Under the pieces are notes generated by a model. The model was not told where the DNA came from and did no database searches. It worked only from the letters and a program-made list of their open reading frames with translations. Shown piece after piece: positions 53,805-61,245 of a stretch of DNA of 64,000 nt (within the stretch, counting starts at the first letter, position 1; the number at the start of each line of letters is the position of its first letter). The DNA is taken from assembly GCA_963708325.1 (NCBI GenBank), contig OY970203.1:1674001-1738000 (forward strand), written 5' to 3'. The DNA comes from G963708325 sp963708325. Lineage in GTDB: Bacteria > Actinomycetota > Thermoleophilia > Solirubrobacterales > 70-9. The position numbers were made by a program, and so were the translations under genes.

Positions 53805-54380
53805 ATGTCTCCGAAGAAGCTGGGTACCCATGGGTACCGGACGGGTACCCATCGGTATCCGGAGGACAGCGATGGTGGCGACGACAGCGATGGTGGCGAC
53901 GCGGGCGCCAACGGCCTGAGCGAGGCTGATGCCGGCGCCCGCGAACCCGACGAGGATTCCCAGGACCCCGCGGCCGGCGAGCCGGGGCGCGCCGACTGGG
54001 ACCCTTGCGACCCGGACGACGATTCGTTTGGCTTTCGCGACACCGAGCGCGACGGATGGTGGACGAGGTACGGGTACTCCTGCCTTCAGGACTACCTCGA
54101 CGAGCTGGGCTGGGAGAAGATGTGGACGGGAACTCGCCGCGCCGCAGGCCCGGTCCCGTCGGCAGCGCTTCCGGACGACGCCCGGCTCGCGCGGGTGGAG
54201 CCGCCCCCGCGGCCGGCGCAGCGCCAGGTAGGAGTCAAGCTCGCCGCGTCCGACTACGACGTCCTGGTGGAGGCGGCGGGCGCCTACGGGGTGGCGCCGT
54301 CGACGATGGCGCGGATGCTGGTCACGCGCGGGGCGCGGGCCGTGCTCGAGACGCTCGACGCCGCGCCGGATGGCGGCTAG
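53805..54380 (+). CDS. Hypothetical protein with repetitive acidic N terminus and RHH-like C terminus
   Basis: Protein of 191 residues from ATG 53805 (GTG 53778 possible). N-terminal about 70 residues are low-complexity, with GTHGYRTGTHRYPED and DSDGGDDSDGGD encoded by DNA repeats. The middle has TRYGYSCLQDYLDELGWEKM. The C-terminal about 45 residues (KLAASDYDVLVEAAGAYGVAPSTMARMLV) have the strand-helix-helix pattern of ribbon-helix-helix proteins, so DNA binding is plausible. The stop overlaps the convergent acyl-CoA dehydrogenase stop by 4 bp. Confidence 0.6.
   Translation: MSPKKLGTHGYRTGTHRYPEDSDGGDDSDGGDAGANGLSEADAGAREPDEDSQDPAAGEPGRADWDPCDPDDDSFGFRDTERDGWWTRYGYSCLQDYLDELGWEKMWTGTRRAAGPVPSAALPDDARLARVEPPPRPAQRQVGVKLAASDYDVLVEAAGAYGVAPSTMARMLVTRGARAVLETLDAAPDGG
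53822..53900. repeat. GGTACC-palindrome and 18-bp tandem repeats in coding sequence
   Basis: Two 21-bp units beginning GGGTACCCAT at 53822 and 53843 contain GGTACC palindromes and, at the junction, GTACCCATGGGTAC. Then GACAGCGATGGTGGCGAC occurs twice exactly in tandem, at 53865-53882 and 53883-53900, encoding DSDGGD twice. Confidence 0.85.
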
Positions 54381-55636
54381 GCCGAAGTCGGCGCCGGGAA
54401 GGTCTCGGCCCGGCCGGCCTCCTCCTCGGCGCGCTTCGCCCAGCGGTTCAGCTCGCGGCGGGCGATCACCATCTTGTGGACCTCGTCGGGGCCGTCGGCG
54501 ATCCGCAGCATCCGCGAGTAGCGCCACATCGCCGCCAGCGGCGTGTCCTCGGTCATTCCCAGGGCGCCGTGGGTCTGGATCGCGCGGTCCAGCACGTCCA
54601 TCACGACGTTGGCGGCGACCACCTTGATCATCGAGATCTCCTGCCGGGCGGCGCGCTTGCCGGCGGTGTCCATCTTCCAGGCGGCAAAGAGCGTGAGCAG
54701 GCGCGCCTGCTCGATCTCCATCCGCGAGGCGGCGACGAACTCCTGTACGAACTGCTTGTCGGCCAGCGGCCCGCCGAACGCCTCGCGGCTGTTGGCGCGG
54801 CGGCACATCATCTCGATCGCCCTCTCGGCGGTGCCGATTGCGCGCATGCAGTGATGGATCCGGCCCGGCCCGAGCCGGTCCTGGGCGATCACGAAGCCGG
54901 CGCCGCGCTCGCCGAGCAGCGCCGAGGCTGGCACCCGGCAGTCCTCGTAGCGGATCTCGCAATGCCCCGGCCCGCGGTCGTGGCCCATCACGGGCACGGG
55001 GCGGACCAGGTCGAAGCCGGGCGCGTCGGTGGGGACGAGGATCATCGAGGCGCGGGCGTACGGGTGGGCGTCCGGATCGGTCACGCACATCACGATCGCG
55101 ATCGCGGCGCCGACGGCGCCCGAGGTGAACCACTTGTGCCCGTTGATCACCCACTCGTCGCCGTCAAGCTCGGCGGCGGTGCGAAGCGTCGTCGGGTCCG
55201 ATCCGGACACGTCCGGCTCGGTCATCGAGAAGCAGCTGCGGATCTCGCCGTCCAGCAGCGGACGAAGCCAGCGCTCGGTCTGATCCTCCGTGCCGTGCTC
55301 GGCGAGGATCTCCATGTTGCCGGTGTCCGGGGCGGCGCAGTTGAACGCCATCGGCGCCACCACCGGGCTGCGGCCCATCTGCTCGCACAGCATCCCGTAC
55401 TCCCAGTTGGTCAGGCCGGGGCCGAAGCGCTCGTCGGGCAGGAACAGGTTCCACAGCCCCTCCTCCCGGGCGCGCTCGCGGATCTCGACGATCACCCGCG
55501 GATAGGGGACGCCGGGGGCGACCTCATCGTCCAGCGCCTCCATCGCCTCGCGCTCGACCGGGTAGACGTGCTCGTCCATGAAGGCGCCGATGCGCTCGAG
55601 CAGCTCGGACACCTGCGGGCTGGGGGAGAAGTCCAT
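54377..55636 (-). CDS. Acyl-CoA dehydrogenase (ACAD10/11-like)
   Basis: Flavoprotein dehydrogenase of 419 residues from ATG 55636. FAD/substrate blocks FSMTEPDVSGSDP, INGHKWFTSGA, ALLGERGAGF, REAFGGPLADKQ and the C-terminal QTHGALGMTEDTPLA with its adenine-contacting part PDEVHKMVIARREL. The ISGHK/FTSGA and GPDEVH blocks fit the ACAD10/11 and FadE-type group. Catalytic base not pinned. Adjacent phosphotransferase supports 4-hydroxyacyl-CoA metabolism. Upstream 110-bp gap contains a candidate operator. Confidence 0.92.
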   Translation of the reverse strand: MDFSPSPQVSELLERIGAFMDEHVYPVEREAMEALDDEVAPGVPYPRVIVEIRERAREEGLWNLFLPDERFGPGLTNWEYGMLCEQMGRSPVVAPMAFNCAAPDTGNMEILAEHGTEDQTERWLRPLLDGEIRSCFSMTEPDVSGSDPTTLRTAAELDGDEWVINGHKWFTSGAVGAAIAIVMCVTDPDAHPYARASMILVPTDAPGFDLVRPVPVMGHDRGPGHCEIRYEDCRVPASALLGERGAGFVIAQDRLGPGRIHHCMRAIGTAERAIEMMCRRANSREAFGGPLADKQFVQEFVAASRMEIEQARLLTLFAAWKMDTAGKRAARQEISMIKVVAANVVMDVLDRAIQTHGALGMTEDTPLAAMWRYSRMLRIADGPDEVHKMVIARRELNRWAKRAEEEAGRAETFPAPTSA

Positions 55637-55687
55637 CGGCCGGGACTCTAGCCCGTTTTGCGCGGACGCCGTGGGCGCCGAAATAGG

Positions 55688-55723
55688 CCGATCGGCCCAT
55701 GCGATTGGTGCCGGTCGGCCCAT
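55688..55723. promoter_or_regulatory. Candidate operator: repeated CCGRTCGGCCCAT
   Basis: CCGATCGGCCCAT at 55688-55700 and CCGGTCGGCCCAT at 55711-55723, direct repeats with a 23-bp period (two helical turns). The first is inside the palindrome GGCCGATCGGCC. They lie between the divergent acyl-CoA dehydrogenase (55636) and a small membrane gene (55747), a typical place for a TetR-like operator. No regulator gene is adjacent. Confidence 0.4.
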
Positions 55724-55746
55724 TTACTCGACGGCCGCCAACGACG

Positions 55747-56019
55747 ATGCTTGTGGCGATGCAGACTTCGGATCTCCGTCACAGGCCAGACAGGATCACG
55801 GGCGGCGACTGGTGGCTGGTCGAGCCGCGCGTTCGCCGCCGCGTGATCCTCGCCGGGCTCGTCGTGATCGCCGCGCTGACGATGCTGCTCGTCGCGCTGC
55901 GGCCGGCGCCGGCCGACGCGGGCGGAGATCGGATTCGGGGGTATGTCGGCGCGAACGAGGCGGCTTCGCAGGTGCGGGCCGCCGACTCGGCCCCGTTGGC
56001 GGCCGAGCCGCGCGACTAG
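55747..56019 (+). CDS. Small single-pass membrane protein
   Basis: Protein of 90 residues from ATG 55747 (ATG 55759 possible). A positively charged N terminus (RPDRITGGDWW, VRRRV) precedes one membrane helix (about 34-52) and a short outer tail. No motif or family recognised. It stands alone between the acyl-CoA dehydrogenase and a response regulator; coding confidence comes from the charged-helix-charged pattern only. Confidence 0.5.
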   Translation: MLVAMQTSDLRHRPDRITGGDWWLVEPRVRRRVILAGLVVIAALTMLLVALRPAPADAGGDRIRGYVGANEAASQVRAADSAPLAAEPRD

Positions 56020-56092
56020 GGGCACAAGGAGGATCGAGAGGGGAGTCGCCGCCGCGACAGGGGCGCGGCGGCGCCCCCCCGTCCCGGCGTCC

Positions 56093-56746
56093 TCAGACGA
56101 TCCCGCTGCGGACGGCGTGCACGGCGGCCTGAATGCGGTTCTGCAGGTGGAGCTTGGCGAGGATGTTGGCGACGTGGTTCTTGACCGTCTTCGGGCTCAG
56201 GTACAGCTCGGCGGCGATGTCGGTGTTGTCCCTGCCGGACGCCACCAGCTTGAGGATCTCCAGCTCGCGATCGGTGAGCCTCGCGCGCAGCGCCTCGCTT
56301 CCCTCGCCCATGCGAGCGCTCTCGCCGCCGTCACGGGCGCGGAGCTGCTCCAGCAGGCGCCCGGCGATCTTCGATGAGATCACCGATTCGCCGTCGGCGA
56401 TCGTGCGGATCGCGGCGACGATCTCCTCAGAGCCGGCGCTCTTCAGCAGGTAGCCGGTCGCCCCGGCGACGATCGCCTCCACCACGTCGTGCTGCTCGGA
56501 GGACCCGGTGAGCACGACGACCTTCGTGTGCGGCGCCACGGTGGCCAGCCGCCGCGTCGCCTCGACCCCGGACATCCCCGGCATCGTCAGGTCCATCAGC
56601 ACGATGTCGGGCGCCAGCTCGACCGTCAGCCGCACGCCCTCCTCGCCGGTGGCGGCCTCGCCGAGCACGTTCATCCCCGTCGACTCGAGCGAGCCGCGCA
56701 CGGCACGTCGAACGAGGTCGTCGTCGTCCACGACGACGATCGTCAA
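56093..56746 (-). CDS. NarL/FixJ family response regulator
   Basis: Two-domain regulator of about 217 residues. Receiver with DDDD near the N terminus, phospho-acceptor Asp 52 (VLMDLTMPG), Thr in VVVLTGS and Lys in GYLLKSAG. LuxR-type HTH at the C terminus (LTDRELEILKLVASGRDNTDIAAEL, SPKTVKNHV). I choose TTG 56746, with AGGAG ten bases upstream; upstream open codons to 56827 look like 5' leader, including a -10-like TAGATT. No histidine kinase is adjacent, so it is an orphan here. Confidence 0.9.
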   Translation of the reverse strand: MTIVVVDDDDLVRRAVRGSLESTGMNVLGEAATGEEGVRLTVELAPDIVLMDLTMPGMSGVEATRRLATVAPHTKVVVLTGSSEQHDVVEAIVAGATGYLLKSAGSEEIVAAIRTIADGESVISSKIAGRLLEQLRARDGGESARMGEGSEALRARLTDRELEILKLVASGRDNTDIAAELYLSPKTVKNHVANILAKLHLQNRIQAAVHAVRSGIV

Positions 56747-56905
56747 CGGCTGTTCACTCCTGTCGGCCGAGATTCGCGCCTCCCGCGATCCGTTTTGCAA
56801 TCTACCCAACAAGACGTCCCAATACACACAAAGTTCGGCAGATGCGTTGGGAAGATGCGGTTGCGTTCCCCGAAGATCGTTGCATCCCAGCGGAGGGCGC
56901 CGCGG

Positions 56906-57640
56906 TCAGCGCCTGACCGCGTAGCGGGCGAACAGCTCGCCGTCCTCCTCCAGCAGCCAGACCAGCTCCATCGCCGTCAGCCCGGGCAGGTCGCCCTCGA
57001 GGATGTGGGGGGCGATCCCGCCGGAGAGCTTCGGCGCGATCGTCAGGAACAGCTCGTCGGCCAGGCCCGCGGCCTGGAGCTGGCCGTGCAGGAGCGGACC
57101 GCCCTCGCACAGCAGCGAGCGGATGCCGCGCTCGTGGCGCAGGTAGGCGAGCGCCGCCTCCAGGTCGACCGCTCCCTCGTGGCGCACCACGCGCACGGGC
57201 GTCTCGGTTTCGGGCGGGTCGGTATCGGCGGAGGTGAAGACCACGACGCGGCCGCCGCCGTCGGTGAACAGGGAGGCGTCCCAGGGCAGGTCGAGGCGGC
57301 CGCTGACGATCACCGCCAGCGGATCGTGGGCGAGCCCCATGCGCTCGCGCCAGGCGCGGAGTTGCGGATCGGACACGATCCGCCCGTAGCGCTCCACGCG
57401 CATCGTGCCGGCGCCGATCATCACCGCGTCGACGCGTGTGCGAAGGCGCTGGAAGAGCTTCGTGTCCGTGCTGCTGCCGATCGGTCCCGAGCGCCCTCCG
57501 ATCGTCGCCCGTCCGTCGAGCGTCGTGACGAAGTTGAGGATCACGAAGGGACGGTCGGGGAGGGCGCGGTCCTCGAGCCGCAGGGCGCGAAGCTGGTCGA
57601 GCGGCGTGGTCGGCGCCGGGTCGGGAAGCAGGCGCCGCAT
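56906..57640 (-). CDS. RibD C-terminal/dihydrofolate reductase-like pyrimidine reductase
   Basis: NADPH-dependent reductase of 244 residues of the RibD-C fold, which reduces the ribosylamino-pyrimidine in riboflavin synthesis or a relative. Visible: NFVTTLDGRATI near residue 36, VMIGAGTMRVERYG, and LLCEGGPLLHGQL. No deaminase domain is fused and no riboflavin genes are adjacent, so another substrate is possible. ATG 57640 lies 22 bp after the isomerase stop; co-transcription likely. Confidence 0.88.
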   Translation of the reverse strand: MRRLLPDPAPTTPLDQLRALRLEDRALPDRPFVILNFVTTLDGRATIGGRSGPIGSSTDTKLFQRLRTRVDAVMIGAGTMRVERYGRIVSDPQLRAWRERMGLAHDPLAVIVSGRLDLPWDASLFTDGGGRVVVFTSADTDPPETETPVRVVRHEGAVDLEAALAYLRHERGIRSLLCEGGPLLHGQLQAAGLADELFLTIAPKLSGGIAPHILEGDLPGLTAMELVWLLEEDGELFARYAVRR

Positions 57641-57662
57641 CAGCCGGCGCGGGCGTCGCGCA

Positions 57663-58106
57663 TCAGGCGCTTCCGATCTCGTCGAGGTGGTTCACGTTGG
57701 CGCGATCGCCGGCGTCCGTGCTCGGCTCGCCGCCGAACCAGGCGTCGAGGATCTCGGTCAGCTCGGCCTCGCTGGTCGCCCGCAGGCTGAGCGCGAGCAC
57801 GTTGGCGTCGTTCCAGCGGCGCGCTCCCCCCGCGGTGGGGGCGTCGCCGCAGAGCGCGGCGCGGATCCCCGCCACCTTGTTGGCCGCGATCGAGGCGCCC
57901 GTGCCGGTCCAGCAGCAGACCACCGCCTGCTCGGCGCGGCCCTCTGCGACGTCCCGCGCCGCCGCCTCGCTCGCCCACGCCCAGTCGTCGCGCTCGGAGT
58001 CGGCGAGCGCGCCGTGGACGATCGGCTCGTGACCGCGGCGCCGCAGCTCGGTGACGACGGCCTCGGCCACGCCGACCCGCTCGTCCGCTGCCACGGCGAT
58101 GCGCAT
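57663..58106 (-). CDS. RpiB/LacA/LacB family sugar-phosphate isomerase
   Basis: Protein of 147 residues, the size of ribose-5-phosphate isomerase B. Visible: N-terminal IAVAADERV, active-site segment VVCCWTGTGASIAANKVAGIRAAL with two adjacent Cys (64, 65), and HDANV-like NDANVLALS. The standard family motif is GSGIG; here TGTGA replaces it, so substrate may differ from ribose-5-phosphate. Minus strand, next to the RibD-C gene. Confidence 0.82.
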   Translation of the reverse strand: MRIAVAADERVGVAEAVVTELRRRGHEPIVHGALADSERDDWAWASEAAARDVAEGRAEQAVVCCWTGTGASIAANKVAGIRAALCGDAPTAGGARRWNDANVLALSLRATSEAELTEILDAWFGGEPSTDAGDRANVNHLDEIGSA

Positions 58107-58156
58107 GCCATCAGGTTAGTGCGCCGGATTGGGCTCGAAGGGGGAGACCAGGAGAA

Positions 58157-58194
58157 CCATGATTCTTTACAATGAAACATGAAGCACATCATGG
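58157..58194. promoter_or_regulatory. Promoter/operator of vapBC
   Basis: -10 hexamer TACAAT at 58168-58173 with no strong -35. Flanking it, CCATGAT (58157-58163) and ATCATGG (58188-58194) are a perfect 7-bp inverted repeat, centres 31 bp apart (three helical turns). Antitoxins of this fold typically bind such repeats to repress their own operon. Confidence 0.5.
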
Positions 58195-58451
58195 CTCGCA
58201 TGACATTCCGGATCACGCGTGGTGGGCAGGTCACCGTTCCCGCCGCGGTGCGCCGTCGGTGGCGCACCTCGACGGTCCTCGCCGAGGACCGCGGCGACCA
58301 CCTGATCCTCCGGCCGGCGCCCGACGACCCGGTTGCAGCCGCGTCGGGGGCCTTCACCGCCGAGGTCCGGGCCGGTCCGCGGCTGGACGAGATGCGCCGC
58401 CTCGAGCGTGAGGAGGAGGCCGAGTTGGCGCGTCGAGAGCGGCGCGATTGA
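58191..58451 (+). CDS. vapB: AbrB/SpoVT-fold antitoxin (VapB-like)
   Basis: Antitoxin of 86 residues from ATG 58191 (58179 and 58200 also possible). N-terminal swapped-hairpin DNA-binding domain, FRITRGGQVTVPAAVRRRW, of the AbrB/MazE type. The C-terminal half is a charged helix (MRRLEREEEAELARRERRD) likely to wrap the toxin. The stop overlaps the toxin start by 4 bp (TTGA). Operon is autoregulated in related systems; matching inverted repeat upstream. Confidence 0.85.
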   Translation: MARMTFRITRGGQVTVPAAVRRRWRTSTVLAEDRGDHLILRPAPDDPVAAASGAFTAEVRAGPRLDEMRRLEREEEAELARRERRD

Positions 58452-58864
58452 CCGTCCTCGACGCCTACGCGCTGATCTCGCTTCTCGGCGGCGGCGTCGC
58501 ACAGCGCAAGGTGGAGGAGATTCTGCGGACGGGGACCACAGCGGTCGCGACGACCAGCCTCGCCGAGACAATCGATGTCCTTGCTCGGCGTTACCGCGTG
58601 GCGCCGGAGGCCAGCACACCAGTCATCGAGCGACTGCTCGAGGGCACCATCAGCCCTGTCCCGCTCGATGTATCCGTGGCCGTGCGGGCCGGCTCGCTGC
58701 GTGCGCGCCACTACCACCGCACCGATCGCCCGCTCTCTCTCGCCGACTGTGTCGCCCTTGCGAGCGCGGCCGAGGGAGACTCCATTGCGACCGCCGATCC
58801 CGCGATGCTGGCGGCGGCGCGCGCAGACGGGATCGCGGTCGTGCAGCTCCCGGCCGAGCCGTAG
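58448..58864 (+). CDS. vapC: PIN-domain ribonuclease toxin (VapC-like)
   Basis: PIN nuclease of 138 residues from TTG 58448. Acidic residues Asp 5 (VLDAYAL), Glu 40 (SLAETID), Asp in SLADCVALA and Asp in TADPAML give the Mg-binding site of VapC toxins. Cuts RNA (tRNA or rRNA in studied cases) when not held by VapB. The start overlaps the antitoxin stop. The methyltransferase downstream begins within a few bases of its stop. Confidence 0.9.
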   Translation: MTVLDAYALISLLGGGVAQRKVEEILRTGTTAVATTSLAETIDVLARRYRVAPEASTPVIERLLEGTISPVPLDVSVAVRAGSLRARHYHRTDRPLSLADCVALASAAEGDSIATADPAMLAAARADGIAVVQLPAEP

Positions 58865-58869
58865 ACTCG

Positions 58870-59655
58870 CTGGCGCTGGCCGAGATCCCACAGACCACGA
58901 TCGATCCGCGCGCGGGCGCCCCCGCCGCCGAGGCCACGCCGCGAAAGGCCCACGCGCTCGGGCTGTTCGCCGGCCTCGGCCGGCGCTACGACCGCATGGG
59001 GGCGCTGCTCAGCTTCGGCCAGGACCCGCGCTGGCGGCGGGCGATGGTGGCGGCGGTCGCCGCCTCGCCGGAAGACCGCCTGCTCGACGTCGCCACCGGG
59101 ACGGGCCTCGTCGCCCGCGCCCTGGTGCGGCGCTACGGCTGCTCGGTGGTCGCCCTCGACCAGAGCGAGCGGATGCTCGACGCGGCGAGGGCGAGGCTCG
59201 CGGCCGACCCCGCGCTCGCCGACCGGGTCGAGCTCGTCCGGGGCGAGGCCGAGAGCCTCCCCTTCGACGACGCATCCTTCGACCACCTCAGCTTCACCTA
59301 TCTGTGGCGCTACGTCGACGATCCGCCCGCGGCGATGCGCGAGCTGGCCCGGGTCGTCAGGCCCGGCGGGCGGATCGCATCGCTGGAGTTCGGCCTGCCC
59401 GACCGCGGCCCGCTGCGCGCCGGCTGGCGCCTGTGGACGCGCGCCGGCCTGCCGCTGGCCGGCCGCCTCGCCGGCCGCGACTGGTACGAGGTCGGCCGCT
59501 TCCTCGGCCCCAGCATCGAGGGGCTCTATCGCGAATGGCCGCTGGAGCGCCAGGCGGCGGTCTGGCGAGAGGCCGGGATCGGATCGGTGCGCACCCGCCG
59601 GATGAGCCTCGGCGCCGGCGTCGTCACCTGGGGGGTGAGGGGAGACGCCCGCTGA
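58870..59655 (+). CDS. UbiE/MenG-like SAM-dependent methyltransferase, non-standard start
   Basis: Methyltransferase of about 261 residues. Family blocks RYDRMGALLSFGQDPRWRR, SAM motif LDVATGTGLVA, acidic VVALDQSE, and FTYLWRYVDDP. The conserved RYDRM block lies before the first ATG (58996), and there is no ATG, GTG or TTG in frame back into vapC. CTG 58870 or 58876 is the best candidate; I use 58870. In Ubi/Mena-quinone-type pathways UbiE methylates the ring. Co-directional with a UbiA-like gene, which supports a prenyl-quinone link. Confidence 0.85.
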   Translation: MALAEIPQTTIDPRAGAPAAEATPRKAHALGLFAGLGRRYDRMGALLSFGQDPRWRRAMVAAVAASPEDRLLDVATGTGLVARALVRRYGCSVVALDQSERMLDAARARLAADPALADRVELVRGEAESLPFDDASFDHLSFTYLWRYVDDPPAAMRELARVVRPGGRIASLEFGLPDRGPLRAGWRLWTRAGLPLAGRLAGRDWYEVGRFLGPSIEGLYREWPLERQAAVWREAGIGSVRTRRMSLGAGVVTWGVRGDAR

Positions 59656-59710
59656 GCCCGCCCTCTCCAGTCCCGCGGCGGCCGAGCCGGCTCGCCCGGC
59701 CTTCTACGCC

Positions 59711-60406
59711 CTGCGGGCGGGCGGCTGGCGCGACCTGGTCACGCTGCTTCACCTGCCCTACACCGCCTGGCACCTCAGCTTCGTCGCGATCGGCGCCGCC
59801 GTCGCCCCCGAGTTCCACGCGGTGCGGCTGTGGGCGGCGCTGGCGGCGTTCTTTCTCGGCGTCGGCGTCTGCGCCCACGCGCTCGACGAGCTCAACGGCC
59901 GCCCGCTCGGCACGCGGCTGTCCGATCGCACCCTGGTCGCGCTCGCCGCGGTTTCCCTGGCCGGCGCCGTCGGGATCGGCGTCGCCGGGCTGTGGATCGT
60001 GTCGGCGAGCCTGCTGCCGTTCGTCGCCGCCGGCGCCTTCATCGTCGTCGCCTACAACCTCGAGCTGTTCGGCGGCCGCTTTCACACCGACCTCTGGTTC
60101 GCCGCCGCCTGGGGCGCGTTCCCGGCGGCGACCGCCTACTGGGCGCAGGCGTTGGAGGTCCATCTCGGCGGGGCCCTGGTCGTCGCCGCCTGCTTCGCGG
60201 TCAGCGTCGCCCAGCGGCGGCTCTCCACCCCTGTACGCGAGCTGCGGCGCAACACCGTGGAGCTGTCGGGCGAGCAGCGGCTCGCTGACGGCCGCACCGT
60301 GGAGCTCACCGCGGCGCGGGTCGCCGCGCCGCTCGACGGCGCCCTGAAGGCCCTGTCGGCGGCGATGGTGCTGCTTGCCGCGGGACTGGTGGCGCTGCGG
60401 TTGTGA
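59711..60406 (+). CDS. UbiA-like membrane protein, non-standard start
   Basis: Membrane protein of about 231 residues, seven or eight helices. HALDELNGRPLGTRLSD occupies the place of the first Asp-rich motif of UbiA prenyltransferases, and YNLELFGGRFHTD a second, both degenerate. The N-terminal LVTLLHLPYTAWHLSF is membrane-like and precedes the first GTG (59822). After TGA 59636 the frame has no ATG, GTG or TTG before 59822, so I start at CTG 59711, uncertain. Overlaps the hydrolase start by one base. Enzymatic activity doubtful. Confidence 0.7.
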   Translation: MRAGGWRDLVTLLHLPYTAWHLSFVAIGAAVAPEFHAVRLWAALAAFFLGVGVCAHALDELNGRPLGTRLSDRTLVALAAVSLAGAVGIGVAGLWIVSASLLPFVAAGAFIVVAYNLELFGGRFHTDLWFAAAWGAFPAATAYWAQALEVHLGGALVVAACFAVSVAQRRLSTPVRELRRNTVELSGEQRLADGRTVELTAARVAAPLDGALKALSAAMVLLAAGLVALRL

Positions 60407-61245
60407 TGGCGACCGTCGCGACGGCCCGTGCGGAAGCGCTTCACCGCACCGAATGCGGCGCCGGCGAGCCGCTCGTGCTGGTCCACGGCTCCTGGCTGGA
60501 CGGCGGCTGCTGGCATGCCGTGGTTCCGCCGCTGGCCGAGGCGTTTCACATCGTCGCCTACGACCGCCGCGGCCACGGCGCAAGCCCGCTTCCGCCCGGG
60601 CCGTGCGGCCTGCGCGAGCACGCCGCCGACCTCGCCGCCCTGATCGAGACGCTCGACGCCGGCCCCGCCCACGTCGCCGGCACGTCTTGGGGGGCGACGA
60701 TCGCGCTGCGGCTGGCGATCGAGCGCCCCGACCTCGTGCGCAGCGTGGCCGCCCACGAGCCGCCGCTGTTCGACCTCGTCGCCGCGGATCGCGACTGTGG
60801 CGCCGCAGTTGCGGGCGTGCGCGCCGCGATAGACGCCGTCGTGGCCGACCTCGCCGCCGGCAAGTGGGAGGCGGGCGCCGCCCGGTTCGTGGACACCCTT
60901 GCGCTCGGCCCCGGGTCGTGGCGGCGCCTGGGGCCCGCCGAGCGCCGCCGCTATCTCGCCTGCGCGCCCGCCTACCTCGCTCAGTCGCGCGATCCCGAGC
61001 GGATGACGATCGACCTCGACGCGGTCGCCGCGCTGGATCGCCCCCTCCTTCTCAGCGGCGGCGACGTGCGCGAGCCGCTGTTCGGCCGCATCCTCGATCG
61101 CCTCGCGGCCGCGCATCCCGGCGCTCGTCGCCGGCTGCTCGCCGGCACCGGCCACGCGCCCCAGCTCACCCGGCCCACCGAATACGCGGCCGCCGTCGCG
61201 GATTTCGCGGCGCGGGGTCGGCCGGTTGCTACCTTCAAGAGGTGA
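60406..61245 (+). CDS. Alpha/beta hydrolase
   Basis: Hydrolase of 279 residues. Oxyanion region LVHGSWLDGG, nucleophile Ser in AGTSWGATIAL, and His in GTGHAPQLT near the C terminus; the acid is probably Asp in SGGDVREP. ATG 60406 overlaps the UbiA-like stop (GTGATG). Its stop overlaps the msrA start by 4 bp. Substrate unknown; esterase or lyase-like members of the family are common next to quinone or lipid genes. Confidence 0.9.
   Translation: MATVATARAEALHRTECGAGEPLVLVHGSWLDGGCWHAVVPPLAEAFHIVAYDRRGHGASPLPPGPCGLREHAADLAALIETLDAGPAHVAGTSWGATIALRLAIERPDLVRSVAAHEPPLFDLVAADRDCGAAVAGVRAAIDAVVADLAAGKWEAGAARFVDTLALGPGSWRRLGPAERRRYLACAPAYLAQSRDPERMTIDLDAVAALDRPLLLSGGDVREPLFGRILDRLAAAHPGARRRLLAGTGHAPQLTRPTEYAAAVADFAARGRPVATFKR

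Noticed and set aside
58172..58411. Alternative-frame ORF overlapping the antitoxin
   Set aside because: Composition is that of a shadow frame and the AbrB domain is in the other frame.
59822..60406. GTG 59822 as the start of the UbiA-like gene
   Set aside because: It would remove the clearly membrane-like and conserved-looking segment encoded from about 59711.
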